A DNA stretch of 64,000 nucleotides from Pyronema omphalodes (taxonomy: Eukaryota > Ascomycota > Pezizomycetes > Pezizales > Pyronemataceae), in the NCBI GenBank assembly GCA_024516155.1, contig JAJJXM010000028.1:496001-560000 (forward strand), given 5' to 3'. Shown here piece after piece: positions 25,138-35,926 of this stretch. The notes under the pieces were generated by a model. The model searched no databases. It saw only the letters and a list, made by a program, of their open reading frames with translations, and was not told the DNA's origin. Positions within the stretch are counted from its first letter, which is position 1. Every line of letters begins with the position of its first letter. The translations under genes were made by a program, and so were the position numbers.

Positions 25138-25901
25138 AGTCGTACAAACCAGTTCAAAATGACGACCAAAACGGACTGTACGGACTGTTGGAATATGAGA
25201 ACTGTACGGCGACCCAGTTCAGTTTACTGTCAGTAGTATAAACTGGTTTAACTGCGAAAACCAGTAAACTGAATGCAAGGCTTGGCAAACCAGGTGAACT
25301 GTTTAAAACTGCGAAAACTGGTTTGTCCAGAGGAATTGGTTTATGAAGGGGAAATAAATATTATTCAGTGCGTAAATAACAAAATTCGATCCTAATTTGG
25401 TCCCCAGAAATAATAACTGACGTCTACGATTAAAGCTCTTGAGCCCTTCAATGGCCTCCAGAGTATCTGCCTGCATTGAATGGCGGTCTGATATAATGAT
25501 TCGCTTGCATTCCGAAAGCAGTAGCTCAGACTCGGCAGTCATCGCGGGAACTGAGGGAATGTTCACTGCCATTTTGTCAAGGCTAGTAAATCTGGTTACC
25601 AGAAGCTGATGAAATGAGGAGGAAGGAGATACTGGCAGGCTCGGCCACCGGCGGGTTCAAACGAGGTTGAATAAATTATTTATTCCTGCATACACAGGTT
25701 TCCGATGCGGTTAAACTGGTTTGTATTTATCGAGTCCGTTTAATCAGTGCACTGCAGTTACCTGGTTCTATGGACCCCTCAAAACTGAACCAACTGTGAA
25801 TCCGGGATACCGAAACTGCACCAACTAACTGTGAATTGTCAGTTCAGTTTACCTGGTTTAAGATTTTACCCGGTAAACTGGCTATACGGTTGGGAGGTCT
25901 G
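25138..25901 (-). mobile_element. hAT transposon remnant with terminal inverted repeats
   Basis: The left end CAGACCTCCCAGTCGTACAA (25138 onward) is repeated inverted at the right end (CAGACCTCCCAACCGTA, reading inward from 25901). Short AACTGGTTT / CAGTTTAC motifs recur in many copies inside both ends, as is usual for subterminal transposase sites of hAT elements. The interior keeps a C-terminal piece of a hAT transposase on the minus strand. At about 760 bp it is an internally deleted, non-autonomous copy. I could not read an 8-bp target duplication (the flanks are CGGCTGCG and ATTTAGAT), so the exact borders or the insertion history are uncertain. Confidence 0.75.
25303..25620 (-). pseudogene. 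hAT transposase C-terminal dimerisation region, fragment
   Basis: The minus-strand frame reads LDKMAVNIPSVPAMTAESE and then SECKRIIISDRHSMQADTLE...GLKSF. This matches the conserved end of hAT transposases (Dimer_Tnp_hAT type: small residues, IPA-S/T-AE, then a Ser-x-x-(R/K)-x-(I/T) segment and an Arg/Leu-rich turn). The upstream DDE/RNase H part is absent, so it cannot be an active enzyme. It lies within the inverted-repeat element 25138-25901, in the expected orientation. Confidence 0.75.
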
Positions 25902-26282
25902 ATTTAGATATGTAACAGAGTATATCCAAATCCTAACGATCCTAGAATACCAGGTAGGTGCTGTGATATTGGTGTGTTAGGGTATTAGGGTTTGTTACGA
26001 ATCCATCCAGACGCAATAAATCCTGATCTAGATGGTATTTTCTATTTTTATTGCTTACTCGTTTACAATATAGCTACATATACAGAATTACAATGAAAAA
26101 ATGTATACAAGAGTGCAGGCAGATTTATTTCTTTATTAGTTCTCAAGAAATTACCACGTCGCAATCGCTTTTCCAGATTTTCTTGGGGTGCGATATGATA
26201 GCTATTTCCACAGCCCCGCAGGTGACGAAGAAGAATACAAAGAAATACACATTTGGTGATGATATGGTGCTCGTATCTAACG

Positions 26283-29001
26283 GTTAAAATAGAGTTATAG
26301 CTTACACAGCTCTAGCTAGCTTACAAATTAGTTTACTTGCCAAGCATAGCCAAAAATAATCAACGGCCGTCAAGTGTGGCCAAGATTCGCCAAGCGACCT
26401 ATTCATGCAAGCGTGCTGTATCTAAACCATCTCTAAATAAGCACATATCCAGAACCAGATCTAAAATCCGCCCACTCGGTAACAGCGGCAGCGGCATGTC
26501 GTGCATAACCTCCGATCCATGGATTCATCATAAATATGCACATCCATCGCTCTTGTGTGGTGCTATGTATCCGCTTGCTTTTTCGTAGCCTCTTGGCTGT
26601 GATATCTTATGGCCAAGAGGCTACCACAAAGCAAGCGCATCATGAGAAAACCCACCATATGATTACTATTCCTGCCGAAGTTACGGAACTCCGAGTTTCC
26701 GAATAGCTAGAGCGTGTAGATCTACTGTGGCTTCGTAAATAACAAGCCAAGGGACTATGAGGAAGCAAGCGTCATGTAGGCTGGGATTTACATACTGATA
26801 TATTCACATTACGCTTGCTTTGTGGTGATCTCTTGGCTGATGTTTTTAGATGTTTTTTTTTTGAGGTTAAATACGAGAAATGAATCATTGTGTCTCGTTT
26901 GATTCTTGTAGCTATTTCACAGGCTAGGCGACAGCTATGGAATAACAAAAAGTGTGATATAATTTCGGTGATGGCATGGGGTATTGGATATGGGATTTTA
27001 ATTTTTTGATTGAAGTTCAATATTGATTGATAAGGTGATTGATGATCTGATAACGAAGCTGTGGCCATGTGTTTTTGTAGGATAAATCTCTTGGGCCTCC
27101 AGGGGCCTACATCTTCACTCGGGGTTACGTCACGTATAGCATACTCCTTACAACCCATATAATAATAGCAATAGCAAGCAGAACCATTACTTCGGAGGGT
27201 TTCTGAGAAAAGGTAAAGAATCAAATTCAGACCGCCATGATAGTCATGATAGCCAATTTCATCAATAATCATCACAAGATATTTGATATTTCATGAACGG
27301 CAACAGTATTGACATTTGGGGAGATAATGTAACAGAACACCGGCACCAGGCTTATCCTTTTACCCAAGTACCGCGAGGCAAGCATCCGAGTACCATTGTT
27401 CCCAAGTTACGAGATAAAGACTTGGTATCTTATGTTTAAACGAATGTATGTTCAGTGTCAAAATAGAGTTTTAACTTACACAGCTCTAGTTAGCTTGCCA
27501 AGAGTCGCCAAGGGTCGCCAAGCGTATGTAGCCAATATTCGCCAAGCAACTTATTTAGTAAGCGTGATGTATCTAAATATTCGGGACCGGGTCTAAAGAT
27601 CCGCCCAGTCGGTAACAGCGGCAGCGGAATGTCGTGCATAATGTCCACTTGCTTCTTCGTAGCTTCTTGGCTGTGATATCTTATGGCCGAGAGGCTACCA
27701 CAAAGCAAGCGCGCCAGGAAATCCACCATGATTACTATATATGCCTACCGAACTGATGGAGCGCCGACTCTCCGAAGCCCGAAGGCCTGAATCGCTGCTC
27801 TAGCTTCGTAGTTCGGAAGCCAAGGTACTATGAGGAAGCAAGCGTCATGTCGGCTGGGATTTACATACTGATATTCACATTACGCTTGCTTTGTGGTGAT
27901 CTCTTGGCTGGTGTTTTTAGATGTTTTTTTTTTTGAGGTTAAATACGAGAGATGAATCATTGGTCTCGTTTGATTCTTGTAGCTATTCCACAAGCTAGGC
28001 GACTATGGAATAACAAGAAGTGTGATATAATTTCGGTGATGGCATGGGGTATTGGATATGGGATTTTAATTTTTTGATTGAAGTTCAATGTTGATTGATA
28101 AGGTGATTGATGATCGGATAACGAAGCTGTGGCCATGTGTTTTTATAGGATAAATCTCTTGGTTCTCCAGGGGCCTACATCTGCACTCGGGGTTACGTCA
28201 CGTATAGCACACTCCTTACAACCCATATAACAATAGCAATAGCAAGCAGAACCATTACTTCGGAGGTTTTGTGAGAAAAGGTAAAGAATCAAATTCAGAC
28301 CGCCATGATAGTCATGGTAGCCAATTTCATCAATAATCATCACAAGATATTTGATATTTCATGAAGGGCAACAGTATTGACATTTGGGGCGATAATGTAA
28401 CAGAACACCGGCACCAGGCTTATCCTTTTATCCAAGTACCGCGAGGCAAACATCCGATTACCATTGTCCCCAAGTTACGACATAAGGACTTGGTATCTTA
28501 TGTTTAAACGAATGTATGTTCAGTGTCAAAATAGAGTTTTAACTTACACAGCTCTAGTTAGCTTGCCAAGGGTCGCCAAGGGTCGCCAAGGGTCGCCAAG
28601 CTTATGTAGCCAATATTCACCAAGCAACTTATTTAAGTAAGCGTGATGTATCTAAATATTCGGGACCGGGTCTAAAAATCCGCCGAGTCGGTAACAACGG
28701 CAGCGGAATGTCGTGCATAATGTCCAGTTGCTTCTTCGTAGCTTCTTGTCTGTGATATCTTATGGCCGAGAGGCTACCACAAAGCAAGCGCGTCAGGAAA
28801 TCCACCATGATTACTATATATGCCTACCGAACTGATGGATCGCCGACTCTCCGAAGCCTGAAGGTCTGAATAGCTGCTCCAGCTTCGTAGTTCAGAAGCC
28901 AAGGGACTATGAGAAAGCAAGCGCCATTTAGTCTGTGATTTACATATTGATATGCACAGTACATAAATCACGCTTGCTTTGTGGTAGTATCTAATTGGCT
29001 A
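26283..29001. repeat. array 2 of the 28-bp motif within ~1.1-kb tandem duplications
   Basis: A segment beginning near AAAATAGAGTT and ACACAGCTCTAG is present from about 26286, 27460 and 28528, giving two full copies and one truncated copy, with periods of about 1174 and 1068 bp. Each copy contains a GCCAAG-rich stretch, then a GTCGGTAACAGCGGC block, then a forward and a reverse 28-bp motif back to back (26572/26611, 27646/27685, 28725/28764). About 105 bp later comes a reverse copy (26744, 27817, 28896), and 40-50 bp after that a forward copy (26812, 27883, 28971). The third copy ends at its last motif. The first two copies share about 800 bp more of almost identical DNA with small differences. 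Confidence 0.85.
26772..27302 (-). other. open frame inside the duplicated unit, coding status doubtful
   Basis: The minus-strand frame includes KYLVMIIDEIGYHDYHGGLNLILYLF and continues for about 170 residues. The second duplicated unit has a shorter version (28143-28343) with a handful of substitutions. The hydrophobic run ending in DE looks like a Walker B motif, but there is no P-loop and no other NTPase feature, and stops lie just upstream. I treat it as a possible relic of a gene carried in the unit. Confidence 0.2.
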
Positions 29002-31966
29002 GCTTATCAACCGGAGGCATTGCGTTTGAATATTCTGAATGTTTTTAGGTTGAAGGGTATAGGCGATGAGCTTTACTTTCATTGCTTGGGTTCAGATATG
29101 GATAGTGACTTCAAGGCATACAGCGGCTATTTGTGATAAGTAGTCTTTTAGGTATTGAAGAATACATAATGCGCTATGTAGGCTACTCATCTTTCCTGTC
29201 ATTACACCTGAGCACTTAGAAACAATCATATGAAACAGCTATAATGGTATTTTAGACGGTATATAACCAGAGTACTTATAACTCCCGGATGACCATGCAA
29301 TTACAACTGCCGTTTGTTTACACAATCAGGCGTCTACTGAATGTATATAGTAATTAGGCAGACTGGCGGCTAGCTGTGGTATATCTCAATCATTGCATTG
29401 AAGCGCTACTCAACCGCGCATGTAAACGGGCTGGCCCGTACCAACCTCTACCGAGAAATAAAAGTAAGAGGGTTCGATTATCCCGAAAAACAAAAATAAT
29501 ACAGAATACCACTAGGTAACCCATGGTCTATAACATTATGACATACGTCTTTCAAGTTGCGTTTCACCGGGCCCGAGAAAAGCAGGGGAAGGGCTTTATC
29601 AAACCGCCAAAGTGCCATTGAAGTATAAATCGTGGCGAAAGTTCTAATAATATTGAAAAAGACGCTGGAACTCCTATCACACGCGGATATTGTACTCTCA
29701 GAGTCTCACATTTCAGTAAGTCATATACACCGAATATCACTCGTGTCATTTGCACTGTCAACGCCCTCTGGGTGATAATAAACGTCTAATAGGTCGATTT
29801 CTTGCATTATTAATAAACAGGTCTTATTTCTGAACGTTTTATAATCAAGCCACAGCTGGAGAAGTCATGATAATCTTTGAAATCAACAACATCAGTGAGG
29901 TAATGTTTTCTGAAATATACACGCTGTTGTTAGGATCCTCATCATGACTGAAGCGTTATTTCTCATCAAGTTCCAGAAACGGTTGATGTGTAAGTTATCT
30001 GACAGCTGTATATAGTTGTGGCAGTTGTTTTTGTCTTTAGCAATATTGAGGTGGTGCTGATACAATACGCTGTGCGGAGAGCATACCGGAAAATATATTC
30101 GGCCGAAACACAACCTTTGGGATTAGCCACAACTAATGTCATTACCGCAGCTCAAAAAAAAGGTTTCCCTAATACTGGTTGCGCAGGGAGCATTAGGTGT
30201 CCATAATGTGTTAGTAGTTTTTGACAACGATAGTCATAACATGCGTCTGATATCACTCGCAAGTTTAACCCCCGATTATTGGGGTTGGCGGGTATGCATC
30301 TCCAAAATATGCAGTACAAAAACGAATGTACCAGGCACTTAGGTACCTCATATGTGGTCAAGGTATAGCCATGGCAAGGCTTGGCAAAACTTTCATTCGC
30401 CATTCCCAGCTATCTAGAATCGAGTGATAAATGATGAGTGTGACTTGTCATATAAATAAGATACAAGGGTTGCAGACGGTATGCTTGTATGTCAGATAAT
30501 ATTACTAGGCCTGCATATCTTGAATAGCTGTGGCGCAGACTTAGAACTGCACAGAGCGGCCGACTAATTGATGTGCCTGCGCCCCAAGCAGGCGACCTTC
30601 TAGCGTTTAGAGCTCCACAACTACGCCTTGAAACTGAATTATGTAGCCGTAGAAAATCATTTTTGAAGCTCGCTTTATTATTCGCTAATTCTTGGTTTTA
30701 TTATTTCTTTTTTTGGAAGGCGGCGAAAAGGTCGGCGTTGGCGGGGTTATTCTGCCCGACAACCCCTGTAACGCTTCCTTGACTGTATCCTGCACCGAAC
30801 GCATATGGGGCCTCAAATTTTCATAAAGAGAAAATTCAGACTGCTCGAACGCTCTATGAAGTCATCTATTAAACTTGCATATATCATTTCGAGCTTTGCA
30901 ATACTCGGTATGCCTGGTATGCCTCGATTTCGGACGAATTCCCTACGGCATCCAATATAAATCTGGTTATTTGCCAGCCAGATCAATAGATCACGATAAG
31001 AAATAAGCGGTGTGGCTGTGCGCGCGAGAGAGAGCGACGAACGCACCTTGTGTTACCCTAACCTAAAAATTCTAAAGCATTTGAAAAAATATGGTGTTCT
31101 GACAGTGTTTGCTTCGGTTGATGGGAGTGTAATTCCATTGCATATTTTTCGTCCTAGGCTGATTAATCTATGCTGGCGAAGCCCGAAATTCAGACGCCTC
31201 TGGTGGCCCGCAAACCAGCCGGCTGAGATGTCATTACACACTAGGGGGATTATTGAGGCTCTGATCATTTGAACTCCATTTTAACTATCTAAATAATTAT
31301 AATCTCCAGTTCTGTGTAACAACCTGTAATGGAAAAGATCAGCGAACCAGGGTGTGATGGCCAATGGTGTTTTTGTACCGCGAACGAAAACCTGGCACTA
31401 GCGAAGCACCTCTGATGCATCTCGGCAACCTTCGCAACCACACCAGGTTACCCGGATCATGCAGTAACCAATAGGCATTACCACGAAGCGAGGTGGGAAC
31501 TGAGCGGTGGCCGAAAACCGGTTTTTGAGGTCGATGGCATTCCAAATGTTTCTGGGACTCACAGACATCGCAATTCTGCTTGGGAAAGTAGCAGGGCGTT
31601 CGTGCTGCAGTTGGCGTCTATAAAATAAGACGATTCCACCGTCCATTTTGAATCCTGTAGCCACTGCTTGATGCGACTGCCGTATTAAAAAAAAAAAGGT
31701 GAGTTTTTACCTATGGTAACATGCTTTCCCCAATGCTTCTTCTTGAAAACAATGAACTGACGAGCAGTAGCATGTGAAACAGAACAGTAACAGGTAAAAA
31801 GGTGAGTTCCACCCGTATTAACATATTTTTCCCGCTGCTTTTTCTGAACTACAATGAAATTTATCTAACATTTCAGGCCAGAAACATTGCCGATGGGGGC
31901 TGGAGGGAAGCTCTTGGAGGAAACATTCTCAGTGGGTTTGTATATTTTCTTAGTCTTGCGCTCTTT
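29002..31966. other. geneless stretch
   Basis: No coding region, RNA gene or clear repeat could be supported here. Frames are short, overlap on opposite strands and lack motifs. A GGTTCGATTAT near 29472 resembles a tRNA B box but has no matching stems. Confidence 0.5.
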
Positions 31967-32397
31967 TCTTTCTCTTTTCTCTTTCTCTTTTCTCTTTCTC
32001 TTTTTTCTTTCTCTTTTTTCTGTCTCTTTTTTCTGTCTCTTTTTTCTGTCTCTTTTTTCTGTCTCTTTTTTCTGTCTCTTTTTTCTGTCTCTTTTTTCTG
32101 TCTCTTTTTTCTGTCTCTTTTTTCTGTCTCTTTTTTCTGTCTCTTTTTTCTGTCTCTTTTTTCTGTCTCTTTTTTCTGTCTCTTTTTTCTGTCTCTTTTT
32201 TCTGTCTCTTTTTTCTGTCTCTTTTTTCTGTCTCTTTTTTCTGTCTCTTTTTTCTGTCTCTTTTTTCTGTCTCTTTTTTCTGTCTCTTTTTTCTGTCCCC
32301 TTTTTCTTTTGCTTTTTTTTTTCTCTTTTTTCTTTCTCTTTTTTCTTTCGCTTTTTTCTTTCGCTTTTTTCTTTCTCTTTTTCTTTCTCTTTTTTCG
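31967..32397 (+). repeat. 13-bp pyrimidine minisatellite
   Basis: About 21 nearly perfect copies of the 13-bp unit CTGTCTC followed by six T (32020-32298), flanked on both sides by diverged CTTTCTCTTTTTT units. Because 13 is not a multiple of 3 and neither strand of the unit contains a stop in any frame, long artefactual open frames appear on both strands with a 13-residue period. I do not call these genes. Confidence 0.92.
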
Positions 32398-32737
32398 TCC
32401 TACCGCAAATGTACATATATTGAAATAAATCAATTTTTGAAATCATATAAAAAATATCGGGCACATGTTTTCAGATATATCTTGAGGAAATGTCACCTTG
32501 AACGTGTATCAAACGTTCTTTTGATATGATCCAGTAAACATTGAAAACAACTGCAGTAACTCAGTTAGAGATATGGAGTTTTAGATTCTTTATGTTTGTT
32601 GTACTTATACTTATGGAGAACATTATACTTATGATAATATTTTTCGCCTCAACGTCGGAACTACCTGTAGCCTCTATCGGAGTCCTTCTCTGTTAAGAAG
32701 ACACCGTTCGACATGTGAACTCATGAACTGACCTACA

Positions 32738-32791
32738 TACTCGTGCCTAAGGATGGCGGCGCGTCAGCGCCGCCATCCTTAGTCACGAGTA
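32738..32791. mobile_element. 50-bp foldback micro-element with TA flanks
   Basis: The arm 32739-32762 (ACTCGTG, one mismatch, then CTAAGGATGGCGGCGC) is inverted at 32767-32790, with only GTCA between the arms. TA lies at both outer edges (32738-32739 and 32790-32791). The structure suggests the fused ends of a Tc1/mariner-type element with a TA target duplication. The very GC-rich arms stand out in AT-rich surroundings. Confidence 0.65.
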
Positions 32792-33368
32792 AGAGACTAT
32801 TCCTGATCATGGATGACATAGAAATTTTAAAAAGCGATTCATTATGAGCAGAAACATTATTTAGCCTACCCAGAATAAATTTTGCCTTTCAACCACCGTT
32901 TGCTCTATACATTGTCGAGTCAATTTCGATTCCCATTCACACGGCCAATTTTACAACTTTCAACAGCCGTGAAGAACTGACGTTGGATTGCATCACCATT
33001 CATCATCTCAAAATTACACAAGTATTTCTCGTGTCTGACAGATGCAACATGCACGGTTGGTAGTTTTAGAGGATAATGCTGATTTTACCACTGGAAATAT
33101 TGGTTATTGAAGACCGCTTCTGCTTAGCGAATGAATTTTTATTCTATAGATTATGTATCTAAACCCCAGGTTACTTCAAGCTGCCATGATTTCCCTCCGC
33201 AGCGCCATACTTTCTCATTTTTTTTCATTTCACTAGGAACATTTGACAGGCTCTTCTGTGCATGCAATGCGCCTGCATTATAAAGGTTGTGACAGAAACG
33301 GGTTCGGTACTAATCAGCACCTTTCACTTAGTCCAAGCGACAACAATGGCGACAGATTGTAACTGTGA

Positions 33369-33388
33369 AGGCCGGCCGAAGGCCGGCC
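33369..33388. repeat. GGCCGGCC inverted repeat
   Basis: Two copies of GGCCGGCC separated by GAA form a small, very GC-rich palindrome in AT-rich DNA. It is too short to assign; it may be another miniature foldback. Confidence 0.6.
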
Positions 33389-34982
33389 ACAAAGCACACA
33401 ATCTCTTGTACATATGATAAAATCTTTCTGAACATTAACTGTGTCGGTATGTGTTGAAAGGTTTTTGCAGTGTATTCAACCGCAGGGTACAGTCAGAGCA
33501 TAATCGCAGTCATAAGATCTCAATCGCATTAGTGTGCCTATTGTGGTGCGTGTGCTCGCGTGTTCGCTTAGCTAACTAATCAAGTAAGGCAGTGAAATGT
33601 TGCGCCTCTCCAAGTTACTGGCCACCGCCGCAGGTTCGCCTCTAGAAAATCCTGAATGCCAGCTTCAAGGATGGTTGAACCTGAATATTTACCGATGAAC
33701 TGAATTAAGAATTCGGTTATGCATACCGAACTTCGGATGCGTGCTCAGGGTCTTCATGAGACATGACGAGCGGGTGGCTTAGCCATGCCTGCGGTGATGG
33801 GATGAATTTGAGATTTTTGTCATAAAGGAGGCATGTTAGGTGTATTGCCGTGCTTGGGTGCCTTGACGCTGTGTGCGCTCTCCACAGACATACATATCGT
33901 TCCTTCATGATCAGCCTCAACGCATTGATTACATAGAGCATCTGGAAACTGACTATATTGCGATGCTTCTAGTTGACTTTCAAACTTTACCCCTCATAAT
34001 TACATATAACCCATACACATCTATTGTAGTTCTTGAGACAGTTCACATGCTGAGATATTATAGAGGATACGTATAGTATCCATGACATCGAATAATCGAT
34101 CAACCGATCTTCTGCTGGGATTTAACCTCCAACCAGGACAAATCTGGGATAAACGCGCCTTCCATTGAAACAAGGCCCGGAAAAGTTGTACGTGGCAATA
34201 ACAGTATGTCTCAACGCACCACGGAATGTGGCGGTGTAACCATCCCGATTAGCCTAAGCTTCTCAGTACCCCGCCATTGGATTTGAACAACGAGCGACAA
34301 CACATTGCCAGCTATCGTTCTTCATCAAATTGAAGTCAAGATAAAAACTTTTATCCTTTTAGCAATAGTTACAGGAATTCTGCGAGGGCAAACGGATCAT
34401 GATCATTAAAACATTGAAGGCGTGCCAGTACTCGCAAACGCCGCTTTGTTGAGGCTTGAATGTTGATTGCTCCCGAATTATTACGGTTTCGGTGGTGGAG
34501 GATACAGTTTTTTTCCTCAATCATTGGAATCGAACAATCAAACAAAAATTCATGCTTTTCTTAGTCCGTCTATCAAAGTTATCCCAGGCGTGTTTACTGC
34601 TAATGCCCCATTCCCAACACGCTTGAAATAAGGTCATTATCATGGCTCCCTGATGACCTCGTGGACAGTATTTTTCATTTTCACCACGTATCTGTAGTAG
34701 CCCTGCCCTCAAACTCCTGCTTTGCCCTACTACTCTTCTCCAAGGAACCACGTCTCCTACGCAACTCTCGCTTTCCGATAGGAACCGAGAAGTCATCTCA
34801 GACCGTGGCGGTGTTGGCCGAGCTCAGCTGCTACTGTACGCCGTATTTCAGTGTCATCACTGATGGAGGCGATAGATTTGGAAGCTGGAGAATGTTTTGA
34901 AGGAGGCAAAATTAGCAATAGAGCCGTGCGATTATCGGAGATCGGTGTCTAATGATAGTTCGGATAATGCTATACGGTACGT

Positions 34983-35045
34983 GGACAAAAGTGACCGTCA
35001 CTTTTCTGTGCTAAGCGCCGCGCGGGGTGACGGTCACTTTTGTCC
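34983..35045. mobile_element. foldback element with 19-bp perfect arms
   Basis: GGACAAAAGTGACCGTCAC at 34983-35001 is perfectly inverted at 35027-35045, with a 25-nt GC-rich centre. Each arm contains a further small palindrome (GTGAC-C-GTCAC). The outer bases continue the similarity imperfectly (TACG on the left, TACGAGG on the right read inward). This looks like a miniature terminal-inverted-repeat element, possibly mariner/pogo-like, but no family can be named with certainty. Confidence 0.6.
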
Positions 35046-35926
35046 AGCACCTCGTACGTTTACGCCTGGGATTCGCCTTTACCATAGGAAGCTTTGCGAG
35101 GCGATTATGGATGTTGGTGGCTACAAGTTTCTGAGTACCATGAAAACGTTAGTAATCAAACATCTAGTAAAAGCAAAGTTCAAACTTCAATACCTTGTTG
35201 CCAGAAATAAGATACTGGCATAACTCGGTCAGTACCAACCGGGTCTTTTCAACCAGCGGAGCAGGTAGCGGGTGCATTGGGCGCAGGTTCCAGGGTGATG
35301 GCGCACAGTCAATTGAATTACAAATGAGCTACTTTACCTAGATGATCGCAACGGGGAGATGGAAAAGCACACAAGGGAGAGAAATTTTGCTTTGCTGTAT
35401 TAGAAACCGATAGTTGTCCGTTAATATTATGCTTCACGATAACACACTGTAAGATACTTCCTCCTATAATGAGTCCAAGACTAAGAAAATGTTAGCTGAC
35501 ACTGGATCTGTAGGAATTCCTTTGACAAAGTCTATGCTGATGTGGCTGGAAGCACATTGTCAGATCTCGACGTTTTGAATATTTCCGGATAATAGAACAA
35601 TTTTGCTATCCTCTATTAAGCAAGTTAAGGTTTACTAAATCCATGCACCGACTCGTGAGTTTTACAAACTTGGATTCATTTCATCTGATACTATGTAATT
35701 CTAGGTATTAAAAAAAATGAAAAAAATGACCGTTTCCGCTCTAAATATTTATACATTCGTGCAGAAGAACCCTCCGAAATGATGTTGTTGAGGGAACTTA
35801 CAGGACTCTATGTTTTAGAAAATGCCCATGTTACGAAAAAAAAAAAGAACGTTTTGATGTCCAAGTGCATGCCCATCAAGACCGACAGATCTACCAAACC
35901 CCTATTCCTTTCAGTGTTCCCATTTC

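Larger units (their letters stand above)
32792..35926. other. geneless stretch around the small foldbacks
   Basis: Apart from the two foldback structures, no gene is supported. The frames at 33717-33941, 34521-34796 and 34897-35223 have no family features, and the last one runs through the foldback. Confidence 0.45.

Noticed and set aside
26772..27275. NTPase gene suggested by a Walker B-like MIIDE
   Set aside because: No P-loop, stops directly upstream, and the frame lies in a duplicated repeat unit; kept only as a low-confidence relic.
29472..29482. tRNA-like B box (GGTTCGATTAT)
   Set aside because: No cloverleaf stems or A box could be paired around it.
31802..32464. Open frames of ~180-208 residues on both strands
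   Set aside because: They are created by the 13-bp pyrimidine minisatellite, which has no stops in any frame; no start context or unique domain.
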